Positions 1 to 7,225 of a stretch of 24,944 nucleotides of DNA are shown here, piece after piece (positions within the stretch are counted from its first letter, which is position 1; each line of letters opens with the position of its first letter). The position numbers and the translations under genes were made by a program. The notes beneath the pieces are model-generated. The model had not been told where the DNA came from, made no database searches, and saw only the letters and a list, made by a program, of their open reading frames with translations. The DNA comes from Chloroflexota bacterium. GTDB taxonomy: Bacteria; Chloroflexota; Dehalococcoidia; Dehalococcoidales; RBG-16-60-22. The stretch lies in NCBI GenBank assembly GCA_016190585.1, contig JACPQH010000037.1:1-24944 (forward strand), written 5' to 3'.

Positions 1-2
1 GC

Positions 3-1136
3 CTGGTGCTGGGCAGCGCCACCCCCTCCCTGGAGTCCTACCACCGCGCCCGCGGCGGCGACTGGACGCTGCTGCGACTGCCCGAGCGGGTGGTGCCTCA
101 CGAAGGCTGCGCGCTGCCCCGGGTAACCGTGGTGGACATGCGCCGCGAGCTCCGGACGGGCAACCGCAGTATCTTCAGCCGGGCGCTGAAGCAGCAGGTA
201 TCGCGCGCCGTTGACGCCCGGGAGCAGGTTATCCTGTTCCTCAACCGGCGGGGCACCTCCAGCTTCATCCAGTGCCGCGGCTGCGGCTTCGTCATGCGCT
301 GCAAGCGCTGCGAGATTGCGCTGACCTACCATGCTGCCAGGAACGCCCTGGTCTGCCACCACTGCAGCTTTAAAGCCCCGGTACCCGCCCGGTGCCCGGA
401 GTGCTCAGGCGTCAAAATCAAGTTCCTGGGACTGGGAACCGAGAAGCTGGAGCAGGAAGCCGGCGAGCTTTTCCCGCAGGCCCGGACCCTGCGCTGGGAC
501 CGCGACACGACCGCGCAAAAAGACGCCCACGAGACCATCCTGAGACGTTTCCGCGATCATGAAGCCGACATACTTATCGGCACGCAGATGGTGGCCAAGG
601 GGCTCGACCTGCCCCGGGTCACCCTGGTAGGCGTCATCAGCGCCGATACCAGCCTGAACCTGCCCGACTTCCGGGCCGGGGAGCGCGCCTTCCAGCTCTT
701 GAGCCAGGTGGCCGGCCGGGCGGGGCGGGGCGAGCGGGGCGGGCAGGTGATTATCCAGACCTATTCCCCGGACCACTACGCCGTGGAGTCCGCGGCCGCG
801 CACGACTACGCGGCCTTTTATGATAGAGAATCGGAATTCCGCCGCCGGCTGGGCTATCCCCCGTTTACCGACCTGGCCTTGCTGGTCTATACCCACCCCT
901 CCGCCGAGCGTTGCCGGCAAGAGGCTGCCCGCATGAAAGACCTCCTCCTCGAGGAGACCGCCCGCCGGGGCCTGACGGTCGGCGTGAGCGGCCCGGTACC
1001 GGCTTTTTACAGCCGGCTGCGCGGTCGCGCCCGGTGGCAAATCCTCCTGAGGGGCGCTGACCTCTCGTCTTTCCTCAAGCCGGTGTGGTTCCCGCCGGGC
1101 TGGACGGTCGATGTTGACCCGGTAAGCCTGGTCTAG
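3..1136 (+). CDS. priA: Primosomal protein N' (PriA helicase), C-terminal half, 5' end outside window
   Basis: This is the C-terminal part (about 377 residues) of PriA, the 3'-to-5' DNA helicase that reloads the replisome at stalled forks. The frame is open to the window edge, so the start and the N-terminal DNA-binding and first helicase regions are missing (full PriA is usually 700-800 residues). It begins in the helicase motif LGSATPSLES. Eight cysteines follow, at about residues 90, 93, 99, 102, 117, 120, 130 and 133, matching the two-zinc insert of PriA. Downstream are IGTQMVAKGLDLP and the QVAGRAGRG arginine-finger motif of the second helicase lobe. It ends with TAG 34 nt before def, which has its own Shine-Dalgarno, so the two are probably co-transcribed. 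The priA-def neighbourhood is common in bacteria. Identification is very secure. Confidence 0.97.
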   Translation: MVLGSATPSLESYHRARGGDWTLLRLPERVVPHEGCALPRVTVVDMRRELRTGNRSIFSRALKQQVSRAVDAREQVILFLNRRGTSSFIQCRGCGFVMRCKRCEIALTYHAARNALVCHHCSFKAPVPARCPECSGVKIKFLGLGTEKLEQEAGELFPQARTLRWDRDTTAQKDAHETILRRFRDHEADILIGTQMVAKGLDLPRVTLVGVISADTSLNLPDFRAGERAFQLLSQVAGRAGRGERGGQVIIQTYSPDHYAVESAAAHDYAAFYDRESEFRRRLGYPPFTDLALLVYTHPSAERCRQEAARMKDLLLEETARRGLTVGVSGPVPAFYSRLRGRARWQILLRGADLSSFLKPVWFPPGWTVDVDPVSLV

Positions 1137-1170
1137 TAAACTCAAATTAGATAGGTTTATTGGAGTTATC

Positions 1171-1653
1171 ATGCCCGTTTTAAGGATACGCACCCTGCCT
1201 GACCCCGTGCTGCGGCAGAAGGCCCGGCGGGTGCCCGGGATAGACCCCTCGGTCCGGAAACTGGTCGATGACATGCTGGCGACCCTGCACGCCGCGCCGG
1301 GCCGGGCCGGGCTGGCGGCGCCGCAGGTGGGCGTTTCGCTCCGGGTCATCGTTATCGGCTTGCCGGAAGCCGAGGACATCGTGCTGGTCAATCCCCAGAT
1401 AGTCAGGAGGTCGGGCGAGAGGGTGGTGGAGGAAGGGTGCCTGAGCATCCCCGGCTATGTCGCCCAGGTCAGGCGCGCCGAGATGGTTACCGTCAAGGGG
1501 TTGGACCGTGAAGGCAGGGAAATTAGAATCAAGTCCGGCGACCTGATGGCGCAGGCTCTCGAGCACGAGATAGACCACCTGAACGGCGTTCTCTACATCG
1601 ACCACCTGGACAGCCTGGACGAGCTTCAGAAGGTCGAGCCGGCCCAGGCCTGA
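1171..1653 (+). CDS. def: Peptide deformylase
   Basis: This 160-aa enzyme removes the formyl group from the N-terminal methionine of new proteins, in the cytosol, using a catalytic metal (usually Fe2+). All three family motifs are visible: GLAAPQ with Gln52, EEGCLS with the metal-ligand Cys90, and HEIDH with ligands His132 and His136 and catalytic Glu133. The length is normal for a bacterial deformylase. The ATG start is preceded by TTGGAG about 8 nt upstream. It lies 34 nt after priA on the same strand. The usual partner fmt does not follow; the next gene is a hypothetical after a 136-nt gap. Nothing looks damaged. Confidence 0.97.
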   Translation: MPVLRIRTLPDPVLRQKARRVPGIDPSVRKLVDDMLATLHAAPGRAGLAAPQVGVSLRVIVIGLPEAEDIVLVNPQIVRRSGERVVEEGCLSIPGYVAQVRRAEMVTVKGLDREGREIRIKSGDLMAQALEHEIDHLNGVLYIDHLDSLDELQKVEPAQA

Positions 1654-1725
1654 TATTTCACTCCCGGCAGGCGGTGTCCCGCCGGTACCGGCTGGCCTGT
1701 CCGGCGCGTTAACCGGGACTCCCGT

Positions 1726-1755
1726 TTTACTTTACCTTACACAAATTAATAAAAT
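1726..1755 (+). promoter_or_regulatory. Weak candidate promoter upstream of the 122-aa gene
   Basis: In the AT-richer end of the 136-nt gap after def there is TTTACT (1726-1731), an 18-nt spacer and TAAAAT (1750-1755), which fits a weak sigma70-type promoter. A start near 1762 would leave a leader of about 28 nt containing the CTGGAGGA ribosome site. The remaining part of the gap is GC-rich, with a perfect 12-nt palindrome GCCGGTACCGGC at 1681-1692 and a short GGCGG/CCGCC hairpin without a T-run. This is a guess from matching alone. Confidence 0.3.
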
Positions 1756-1789
1756 CATCTGTACCCCCTTAACCTGGAGGAAGACCGAT

Positions 1790-2158
1790 ATGCCGTATGA
1801 TTGGGGACCGCACTTCATCGTGCCGTCTGACCTCCTGAGAAACTTTTCCGGAGTGGTGCTGCTCCGCGAGGAACTGGAGGAAGAGCTTCTGGAGAAAGAG
1901 CTGGAATGCCTGGGCCTATCGGGTCCCGTTATCAGGATCACCAATCCCTGGTATTTCCGCAGAAAGGGCGAGGAAAGCTGGATCAAAGCAGGCGAGTCCG
2001 ACGATATACGCAACAACTTTCCGGTCAGGTGGGACACCCGCCCCCTGCAAGACGGCCGTTACGAGATTCTCGGCATAATGCACGTGATTATTAAAACAGC
2101 CGGGGAAGAGAAGGTGATCGCCCGCCAGAACATCGTCGAGGTTAACGTAGAGAACTAG
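1790..2158 (+). CDS. Hypothetical protein, 122 aa
   Basis: I do not recognise this family. The start is well supported by CTGGAGGAAG about 8 nt before the ATG. The protein has no signal peptide, membrane segment or cysteine motif. It opens with MPYDWGPHFIVPSDLL, then a very acidic Glu/Leu-rich stretch (about residues 26-40, probably helical), then NPWYFRRKGEESW and a C-terminal region rich in alternating hydrophobics (about 80-122) that looks like beta strands ending in VIARQNIVEVNVEN. Codon use resembles the neighbours. It is followed after 17 nt by a palindromic repeat and then by the convergent comEC gene. It could be a small soluble binding protein, but no function can be stated. Confidence 0.75.
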   Translation: MPYDWGPHFIVPSDLLRNFSGVVLLREELEEELLEKELECLGLSGPVIRITNPWYFRRKGEESWIKAGESDDIRNNFPVRWDTRPLQDGRYEILGIMHVIIKTAGEEKVIARQNIVEVNVEN

Positions 2159-2175
2159 CGGGGGGTTTCGGTCAT

Positions 2176-2261
2176 TACTGTCATTCCGAAACGCAGTGAG
2201 GAATCCGTATCTAGCGGTCGGGGACGGATTCCTCGGAGCTGCGTTTCCTCGGAATGACGTA
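2176..2261. repeat. Palindromic intergenic repeat, TGTCATTCCGA type
   Basis: An imperfect inverted repeat lies between two convergent genes. The left arm (about 2176-2209) starts TACTGTCATTCCGA and contains AACGCAG and GAGGAATCCGT. The right arm (about 2224-2261) is its near reverse complement, with ACGGATTCCTC, CTGCGTTTCC and TCGGAATGACGTA, around a loop of about 14 nt. Small indels between the arms suggest an old copy. Its ends resemble those of the second repeat at 5323-5438 (TGTCATTGCGA). Dispersed palindromes with TGTCATT-C-GA ends occur in many bacterial genomes. Here it may also fold in the 3' ends of both transcripts. Confidence 0.8.
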
Positions 2262-2284
2262 TAGTTAAACTATTTCCGAACACC

Positions 2285-2309
2285 CCACCAGCGCGTGTGG
2301 CGCCGGTGG
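2285..2309 (-). terminator. Candidate hairpin downstream of comEC
   Basis: Eleven bases after the comEC stop, read on the minus strand, CCACCGGCG and CGCTGGTGG form a 9-bp stem (one G-U pair) with a 7-nt loop. The tail is GGTGTTCGG and not a run of T, so this is at best a weak or Rho-assisted terminator. The larger repeat hairpin at 2176-2261 lies just beyond. Confidence 0.35.
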
Positions 2310-2319
2310 AAAGACTGTC

Positions 2320-4728
2320 TCACCTGGTTGTCCTGCTCCACAGGTTCTCGCCGTCGGTCGTCATCTCCACCGCCCCGTGTTCATCGGTGCGGTAGACATC
2401 CAGGCTCGGCCTGGCGCTGAGCCGGCTCATGGCCCCGGCGCCGGGGTGGCCGAAGCTGTTGCCCGCGCCCACGGAGATAACAGCCACCCCCGGATTGACC
2501 ACCGACAGGAACTCCGCCGAGGTCGAGGTATTAGAGCCGTGATGGGCTACCTTCAGGACGGTGCTTGTCAGGACTGCCCGGTCCCGCACCAGCTCCCGCT
2601 CGACATCCGCCGAGATGTCGCCGGTTAACAGGAAGCTGACACCGTCCAGGCTCAGGCGCAGCACCAGGCCGGAGTCGTCGACATCGGACTCGTCCGGGCT
2701 CGCCGGCCGGCCGCCGCCCAACAGGTCCAACACCGCCCCGCCGCCGAGGTCGATCCGCTGGCCCGGCGCGACGTCCAGTCGCGTGACGTCCCGCGTGACC
2801 GCCCGCCATTCGTCATAAAGCGGGCTGGCGAGATCAATCTCCGGGTAGAGCACCCGCTCCACCTTGAATCGCCGGGCCACCTCGACCAGCCCGGCCAGGT
2901 GGTCCTGGTGGGGGTGAGTCAGCACCACCAGCTCGATTGTCCGGTCCCAGAACGGCATGCGCCCGCCGAGACCGGCCGCGACATCCCGCGAGCTGGGCCC
3001 GCCGTCAATCAGCACCTGCTGCGAGCCTCTCTGGATCAAGATGGCATCGCCCTGGCCGACATCCAGGAAGGTGACGCGGAGGCGGTTGTCCGGCAGGGTC
3101 GCCGCCGAGACAAACACGAGCAAGGCCGTCAGCGCCAGACCCCCAATGAGCAGCCTCGTGTGCCGCTCCGCCGCGCCCGCCGGAGCACCCAGGGCCGGGG
3201 CACGCCGGCGCGCCCGCTGTAACAGGTCTTTTACCGGCCGCCGCTGGCGCGCCGCCAGCATGACCAGCAAAAAAGCCGCGTAATACAGCCAGACGAAGGC
3301 GCCGCTGAACGAGCCGACCGCGGCGGCGGCGAAGGGAAGCCCGGCGAAAAATTGCACCACGGCGATGATGTAGGAGAGGAACAGCCAGGCCGCCCAGCCC
3401 ATGACCTGGGCAAGGGGGGCCGCCGGAAGCCCGGCCAGGCCGGTCAGCGCCGCGGTAATGATTGCCCCGGGCAAGGCCGGCAGCGCCAGGAGGGTGGTCG
3501 CCGCGCCCACCAGGGGGACCGCGCCGAAGTGATAGGCGACCAGCGGCAGGACGGCCAGCGTGGCCGCCAGGGTGGCGCTGAGACCGCTGTTCACCACGCG
3601 CGCCAGGGAAACCAGCCCCGCCCTGTCCTCCGGGATAAGGCCGGTCAGCCGGCCGCCGGCGCCCAGGAAAACGGGGTAAAGCAGCACCAGCCCGGCCATG
3701 GCGGCGAAGCTGAGCTGAAAGGAGGCATCCCACAACAGAAAAGGGTCGAACGCCGTCATGACGGCCGCCGCCAGGGCGAGGGCGGTAACGGCGCTGCGCT
3801 GCCTCCCCAGCGCCTCGGCGGCCAGGAACAGGCTCGCCATGATGCTCCCCCGGACTACCGGCGGCTGCATCCCGCTGAGCAGCGCGTACAACCAGACGGC
3901 GCCGAGGGCGAGCCAGATATAGAGGTACCGCCGCCGACCGAAAAGCCATAAGCCCACGCCCAGCATGACGCCGGTGACGATGGAGATGTGGAGCCCGGAA
4001 ACGGCCAGGAGGTGCGCCGCCCCGCTGCGTACGAATTCCGCCTTCAGGTCCGCCGGCAGGCCCGTTCTGAGCCCGAGCGCCAGCGCCTGGGCCAGCGATG
4101 CCTGGGGCTCCGGTAACGCCCGCGCCAGGCTCCCGGCCAGCGCCCGCCTTACCCCGTAAATCAGGCTCAGCCAACCGGAAGCCTGCCCGGTCGCCAGCCG
4201 CTCCAGTCGCGGGAAGTAGCTGACCGTGGCGACACCCCGGCGGGACAGGTAGGCGGGGTAGTCGAAATCGCCCAGCGGGGCGGGCGCCTGAAGCCGGCCG
4301 GTTACCAGGAGTCGGTCGCCGTAGCCGTACGCAGGAAAGACCGGGGCGAATACCAGGACGCTGCCCGGAACCGGACGCCACGCGCCGTTCTGCTCTATCT
4401 CCAGGGACGACAGGCTGAGCTGGGCGCTCTTGTCACTCACCGCGGGCTCCTCGCTAACCAGGCCCCTGAGTGTTACGCCGGCCTGGCCGTGATACCGGGA
4501 AAGCCCGTCAAGCTCCCGGTGTAAAACCGGGCTGGCGTAGGCCGCCGCCGCCAGCAGGGCCGCGGCGCTCAGGCCTATGACCAGCCCGACCTGCCTGCGA
4601 GGCCGCCGGATGAGGCAGCCAGCCAGCGTTGCCAGTGCCGCCGCCGGCGCCAGCCACCACGGCAGGGCCGTTATCGAGCCCAGAAAAATACCGGCCACCC
4701 AGGCCGCGCTGAGATAAAACAGCCGCAT
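2320..4728 (-). CDS. comEC: ComEC/Rec2 DNA-uptake channel
   Basis: This 802-aa inner-membrane protein carries incoming single-stranded DNA through the membrane during natural transformation. The order of parts is typical. The N-terminus has hydrophobic helices and a soluble DUF4131-like segment (about 1-190). The competence domain has many membrane helices and includes SGAAHLLAVSGLHISI (about 190-500). The C-terminal metallo-beta-lactamase domain starts near residue 550, with TFLDVGQGDAILI, the metal site HPHQDH near 603, LLTGDI and VLKVAHHGSNTS. Length is normal and no break is seen. The ATG at 4728 comes 2 nt after the comEA stop, so the pair is co-transcribed. Presence with comEA suggests a DNA-uptake apparatus, although pilus genes are not in the window. 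Confidence 0.97.
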   Translation of the reverse strand: MRLFYLSAAWVAGIFLGSITALPWWLAPAAALATLAGCLIRRPRRQVGLVIGLSAAALLAAAAYASPVLHRELDGLSRYHGQAGVTLRGLVSEEPAVSDKSAQLSLSSLEIEQNGAWRPVPGSVLVFAPVFPAYGYGDRLLVTGRLQAPAPLGDFDYPAYLSRRGVATVSYFPRLERLATGQASGWLSLIYGVRRALAGSLARALPEPQASLAQALALGLRTGLPADLKAEFVRSGAAHLLAVSGLHISIVTGVMLGVGLWLFGRRRYLYIWLALGAVWLYALLSGMQPPVVRGSIMASLFLAAEALGRQRSAVTALALAAAVMTAFDPFLLWDASFQLSFAAMAGLVLLYPVFLGAGGRLTGLIPEDRAGLVSLARVVNSGLSATLAATLAVLPLVAYHFGAVPLVGAATTLLALPALPGAIITAALTGLAGLPAAPLAQVMGWAAWLFLSYIIAVVQFFAGLPFAAAAVGSFSGAFVWLYYAAFLLVMLAARQRRPVKDLLQRARRRAPALGAPAGAAERHTRLLIGGLALTALLVFVSAATLPDNRLRVTFLDVGQGDAILIQRGSQQVLIDGGPSSRDVAAGLGGRMPFWDRTIELVVLTHPHQDHLAGLVEVARRFKVERVLYPEIDLASPLYDEWRAVTRDVTRLDVAPGQRIDLGGGAVLDLLGGGRPASPDESDVDDSGLVLRLSLDGVSFLLTGDISADVERELVRDRAVLTSTVLKVAHHGSNTSTSAEFLSVVNPGVAVISVGAGNSFGHPGAGAMSRLSARPSLDVYRTDEHGAVEMTTDGENLWSRTTR

Positions 4729-4730
4729 CG

Positions 4731-5240
4731 CTAGTCGGCGACGGTGATGAGGCCGGAAAGCCGCTCGAAAATAGCGGGGCCGATGCCTTCCACCTTCAGG
4801 AGCTCGCCGGTGCTGCGGAACAGCCCCTGACGCTCACGGTACCTGGCGATGGCCCGCGCCCGGGTCTCGCCGATGCCGGGAAGGGCCTGCAGGAGCCAGA
4901 CGTCAGCGGTGTTCAGGTTGACCTTCTGCGGATGGGCCGGCTGTTTGGGGAGGAGGGCAAGCTCCAGTTCATCGAGACCGGCGCCGTCCAGCGGCCCGCC
5001 CGCCGCCTGAATAAGCCCGGCGATGGTGTCGTCCCCCTTCACCGGGTAGAAGCCGGGGAGCCTGACCGCCCCGCCGATGTAGACCCGGCCGGTGAAGCCG
5101 TCCCCCGGCCCGGCCGTCACCCGGATAGTCTGCCCCGGTCCCGACCTCGACCAGGCGAGCAGGCCGGCGGTGAGGATGATGCTCAGCAGGGCAACAATAA
5201 TCAGCCCGGAGTACCTGATGGCGGGTTTTTCTGCCTTCAC
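4731..5240 (-). CDS. comEA: ComEA-type competence protein (DNA receptor)
   Basis: This 169-aa protein has one N-terminal membrane anchor (about residues 9-29), then an SLBB-type domain (about 45-90, IRVTAGPGDGFTGRVYIGGAV), then a C-terminal helix-hairpin-helix pair. The pair begins VNLNTADVWLLQALPGIGETRA and continues LLKVEGIGPAIFERLSGLITV (about 105-165). This is the layout of ComEA, which binds double-stranded DNA outside the membrane and hands it to ComEC. The start is GTG at 5240, chosen because GGAGGGG lies 4 nt upstream at 5245-5251 and the anchor follows at once. It is upstream of and nearly touching comEC. No clear promoter was found in the 300-nt gap before it. Confidence 0.95.
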   Translation of the reverse strand: MKAEKPAIRYSGLIIVALLSIILTAGLLAWSRSGPGQTIRVTAGPGDGFTGRVYIGGAVRLPGFYPVKGDDTIAGLIQAAGGPLDGAGLDELELALLPKQPAHPQKVNLNTADVWLLQALPGIGETRARAIARYRERQGLFRSTGELLKVEGIGPAIFERLSGLITVAD

Positions 5241-5322
5241 GGGGCCCCTCCAGAGGATTTCCAGATTAAGCGCCGGCTGAAGGAAAAACTACTATCTGGT
5301 GCGGCGCGTCTAGAACTTCGTT

Positions 5323-5438
5323 ACTGTCATTGCGAGACCCAGGCTGCCCGAAACGTCACTGCGCGACCATGCCGGCGGAGCCGGAAGCGAAGCGGTCCCG
5401 GAGATTGCCGCGGGCTTCGCCCTCGCAAAGACAACAGT
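5323..5438. repeat. Palindromic intergenic repeat, TGTCATTGCGA type, in the comEA-trkA gap
   Basis: The gap 5241-5541 (301 nt) has no gene. It holds one imperfect palindromic element bounded by ACTGTCATTGCGAG at the left and CTCGCAAAGACAACAGT at the right, which are near reverse complements. Inside are AGCGAAGCGGTC and GGAGATTGCCGCGGGCTTCGC, the usual core words of this dispersed repeat class, and an extra internal CACTGCGCGACCATGCC segment. The remaining part (5439-5541) contains no recognisable terminator, promoter or repeat. The element lies upstream of comEA on the minus strand, so it may influence comEA expression, but that is a guess. Confidence 0.75.
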
Positions 5439-5541
5439 CCCATTTTGAGACAGCCTCGGTCGGGGGATGGGTTCGGGAGGCAACGTGGAAGGTCGATTTT
5501 CGCGGCAATGGCAAACAGTTGACTCTGTCAGAAATACCACA

Positions 5542-6201
5542 CTAGGCGCCCCTGAGCGCCGCCCGCAGCGTACCCTCTTGTTCGGGGGTCGTCAGGGCGA
5601 TAACCTCGTCGCCTTCTTCCAGGATGGTATTGGGACCGGGGACGCGGGGCTGGGCGTCCTGGTGAAGAATCAGGACCAGCCTGGCGTCACCGGGCACCGA
5701 CAGGTCTTTAATGGCCTTGCCCGCCGTGACCGAGCCGGGTGAAATCCTGACATCCACGATTTCCAGTCCCTTGTTCACTGTCAGAAGGTGGGTCAGCGGG
5801 TGCGTCGGGACTTCCTTTTCGATGGCTTCGAGGATGATGTTGGTGGTGCTGACGGTAACATCGATGCCGAGCTTGCGGAAGAGCTGTTCCCTCTCGGGGT
5901 TCCTCACGCGGGATACGGTGCGCGGCACCTTGAACTTGTACTTGGCCACCTGGCAGGCCACCAGGTTGTCCTCGTCGTCGCCGGTCACCGCTACCAGCAT
6001 ATCGGCGCGCCCGGTACCTACCGAATCGAGGGTGGACGCCTCGCAGCCGTCGCCGCGCACCGCGATGCTCCCCAGCTCCTCGTTGATGGTCTCGACAATA
6101 TTCCCGCTCTTTTCGATAACGAGCACCTCGTGCCCTTCGTCAAGCAGCGCCTTGGAGAGGTAATAGCCGACCCGGCCCCCGCCAATCACGACGATGTACA
6201 T
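5542..6201 (-). CDS. trkA: TrkA-family K+ uptake regulator (TrkA_N plus TrkA_C)
   Basis: This 219-aa cytosolic protein is a nucleotide-binding gating subunit of a Trk/Ktr-type potassium system. MYIVVIGGGRVG (residues 1-12) is the dinucleotide-binding glycine loop of a Rossmann RCK domain. The acidic strand end VLVIEK and VTGDDEDNLVACQVAK are typical. A TrkA_C domain occupies about residues 140-219, including GSVTAGKAIKDLSVPG and TILEEGDEVIALTTP. I chose ATG 6201: it starts directly at the Rossmann strand and lies 2 nt after the preceding stop. A frame open to 6324 would add 41 proline-rich residues overlapping the upstream gene. No TrkH/TrkG channel is in the window, so the membrane partner must be elsewhere. 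Confidence 0.93.
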   Translation of the reverse strand: MYIVVIGGGRVGYYLSKALLDEGHEVLVIEKSGNIVETINEELGSIAVRGDGCEASTLDSVGTGRADMLVAVTGDDEDNLVACQVAKYKFKVPRTVSRVRNPEREQLFRKLGIDVTVSTTNIILEAIEKEVPTHPLTHLLTVNKGLEIVDVRISPGSVTAGKAIKDLSVPGDARLVLILHQDAQPRVPGPNTILEEGDEVIALTTPEQEGTLRAALRGA

Positions 6202-6203
6202 TA

Positions 6204-6611
6204 TTATGCCTTCGCCGTCTCCACCAGCTCTTTCAGCATCCCGGCAAAGATGGTGGTAGGGCTGAAGGTCTCGAGGCCCAGGGTCTGGTACATCTCCTGG
6301 CGCAGGGGGTCGTATATGCGGCACACCACCCGCGGCACATTGAAGATGTGCCTGGCTATCTGGACGGCCAGGATGTTGCGGTTGTCGCCCTGGGTGAGCG
6401 CGATAAAGACATCGGTCTCGGCGATTCCGGCCCGCTTTAGCGTGTCTTCATCGGTACCGCTGCCGATAAGGGCGGTGCCGCTAAAGGTCGGGGGGAGCCT
6501 CCGGAAGCTGTAGGCGTCGATGTCGAGCACGGTCACCGCGTGACCATTGGTATCCAGCAGTCCCGCCAGGACGGCGCCGACACGTCCGCAGCCCATTATC
6601 AGTATTTTCAT
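6204..6611 (-). CDS. Short TrkA-N (RCK) protein
   Basis: This 135-aa protein has a single Rossmann RCK domain: MKILIMGCGRVG at the N-terminus, TVLDIDAYSF, then GSGTDEDTLKRAGI and TQGDNRNILAVQIARHIF. It ends soon after the domain and has no TrkA_C ligand-binding domain, unlike the next gene. It is probably a TrkA-like regulatory subunit binding NAD(H) or ATP and pairing with the larger one. A two-gene arrangement like this resembles the tandem RCK halves of long TrkA proteins such as that of E. coli, split over two polypeptides. It starts 6 nt after the usp stop and ends 2 nt before the next start, so the three genes form one operon. Confidence 0.88.
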   Translation of the reverse strand: MKILIMGCGRVGAVLAGLLDTNGHAVTVLDIDAYSFRRLPPTFSGTALIGSGTDEDTLKRAGIAETDVFIALTQGDNRNILAVQIARHIFNVPRVVCRIYDPLRQEMYQTLGLETFSPTTIFAGMLKELVETAKA

Positions 6612-6617
6612 CTCAGG

Positions 6618-7049
6618 CTACTTTTGATAAAGTATAACGGCACAGGGGGCGTTTTTCAAGACATACGGGACGACGTCACCCAGGCTGTACTGCCCGAAAT
6701 GCCGCTTGTATTCGATCCCCATCAGGATAAGGTCCACCTTGCGTTCCAGCGCTTCCTCGACGATGGCCGGACCGGCGTCCCGTGACTGAAGCACGTCAGT
6801 CTCCGCCTCGTAACCCTCCTCTTCCGCGATCGAGGCAACGTGGTCCAGCACATCCTCCGCCCGCTGCACCTCGGAGCCGATCTCGGCGTCGATGGGCAGG
6901 GAGCGTTTGATAGTGATCACGTATACCGAACATATCTTGCCTTTGTGCTTTTTACCCAGCCAGGCCGCCAGCCGCATGGCTTCTTCATCGGCCGGCGTGC
7001 CCACCACCGGCACCAGTATGCTCTTAAATTCGGTGATTTTCTCAGGCAT
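6618..7049 (-). CDS. Universal stress protein (UspA family)
   Basis: This is a cytosolic Usp-fold protein of 143 aa from the start chosen here. It has FKSILVPVVGTPADEEAMRLA at the N-terminus, VDLILMGIEYKRHFGQYSLGDVV near the end, and a terminal strand NAPCAVILYQK. The usual ATP-loop G-xx-G-(9x)-G-S/T is altered here (MGIEYKRHFGQYSLGD), so nucleotide binding is uncertain. The frame extends to a TTG at 7097, but a near-consensus promoter at 7066-7093 overlaps that extension, so the mRNA probably starts near 7059. ATG 7049, about 10 nt further on, then begins at the conserved Usp strand. It leads an operon with the two TrkA proteins; Usp domains are often linked to potassium transport and stress. 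Confidence 0.9.
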   Translation of the reverse strand: MPEKITEFKSILVPVVGTPADEEAMRLAAWLGKKHKGKICSVYVITIKRSLPIDAEIGSEVQRAEDVLDHVASIAEEEGYEAETDVLQSRDAGPAIVEEALERKVDLILMGIEYKRHFGQYSLGDVVPYVLKNAPCAVILYQK

Positions 7050-7065
7050 TTCAGGCAATTTATCT

Positions 7066-7093
7066 ATTATACTCTGCCCCGGCGAAATGTCAA
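7066..7093 (-). promoter_or_regulatory. Near-consensus sigma70 promoter for usp-trkA operon
   Basis: Read on the minus strand, TTGACA (7093-7088), a 16-nt spacer and TATAAT (7071-7066) match both consensus hexamers perfectly. The start of transcription should be near 7059-7060. This leaves only about 10 nt of leader before ATG 7049, with no Shine-Dalgarno sequence, so initiation would be close to leaderless. Confidence 0.7.
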
Positions 7094-7105
7094 TCAAAGA
7101 GTTAC

Positions 7106-7135
7106 TTGACGCGAGCGAATTCGCGGTGATATAGT
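7106..7135 (+). promoter_or_regulatory. Sigma70-type promoter for the methylmalonyl-CoA operon
   Basis: TTGACG (7106-7111), an 18-nt spacer and TATAGT (7130-7135) form a good promoter on the + strand, back to back with the usp promoter (the two -35 boxes are 12 nt apart). A perfect 10-nt palindrome GCGAATTCGC (7115-7124) sits in the spacer, where a bound repressor would block RNA polymerase. Predicted start is near 7142, giving a leader of about 135 nt. Confidence 0.6.
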
Positions 7136-7225
7136 TTGCTAGGGCCGGAAACTCCCCCTTTGCCGCATGTCTAAAAGAAGACTAGAAAACAGGACTTCCC
7201 GGACATCGTTCAGTACGGTTGATCG

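Noticed and set aside
405..1448. A 347-codon open frame on the - strand across priA and def
   Set aside because: It spans two unrelated conserved genes on the opposite strand and has no recognisable domain.
1681..1692. Palindrome GCCGGTACCGGC as an operator or terminator after def
   Set aside because: It is perfect, but such short GC palindromes are expected in a GC-rich genome. There is no T-run and no partner site.
6202..6324. Longer start for trkA adding 41 residues
   Set aside because: The extension is proline-rich, overlaps the upstream RCK gene and precedes a perfect Rossmann start at ATG 6201.
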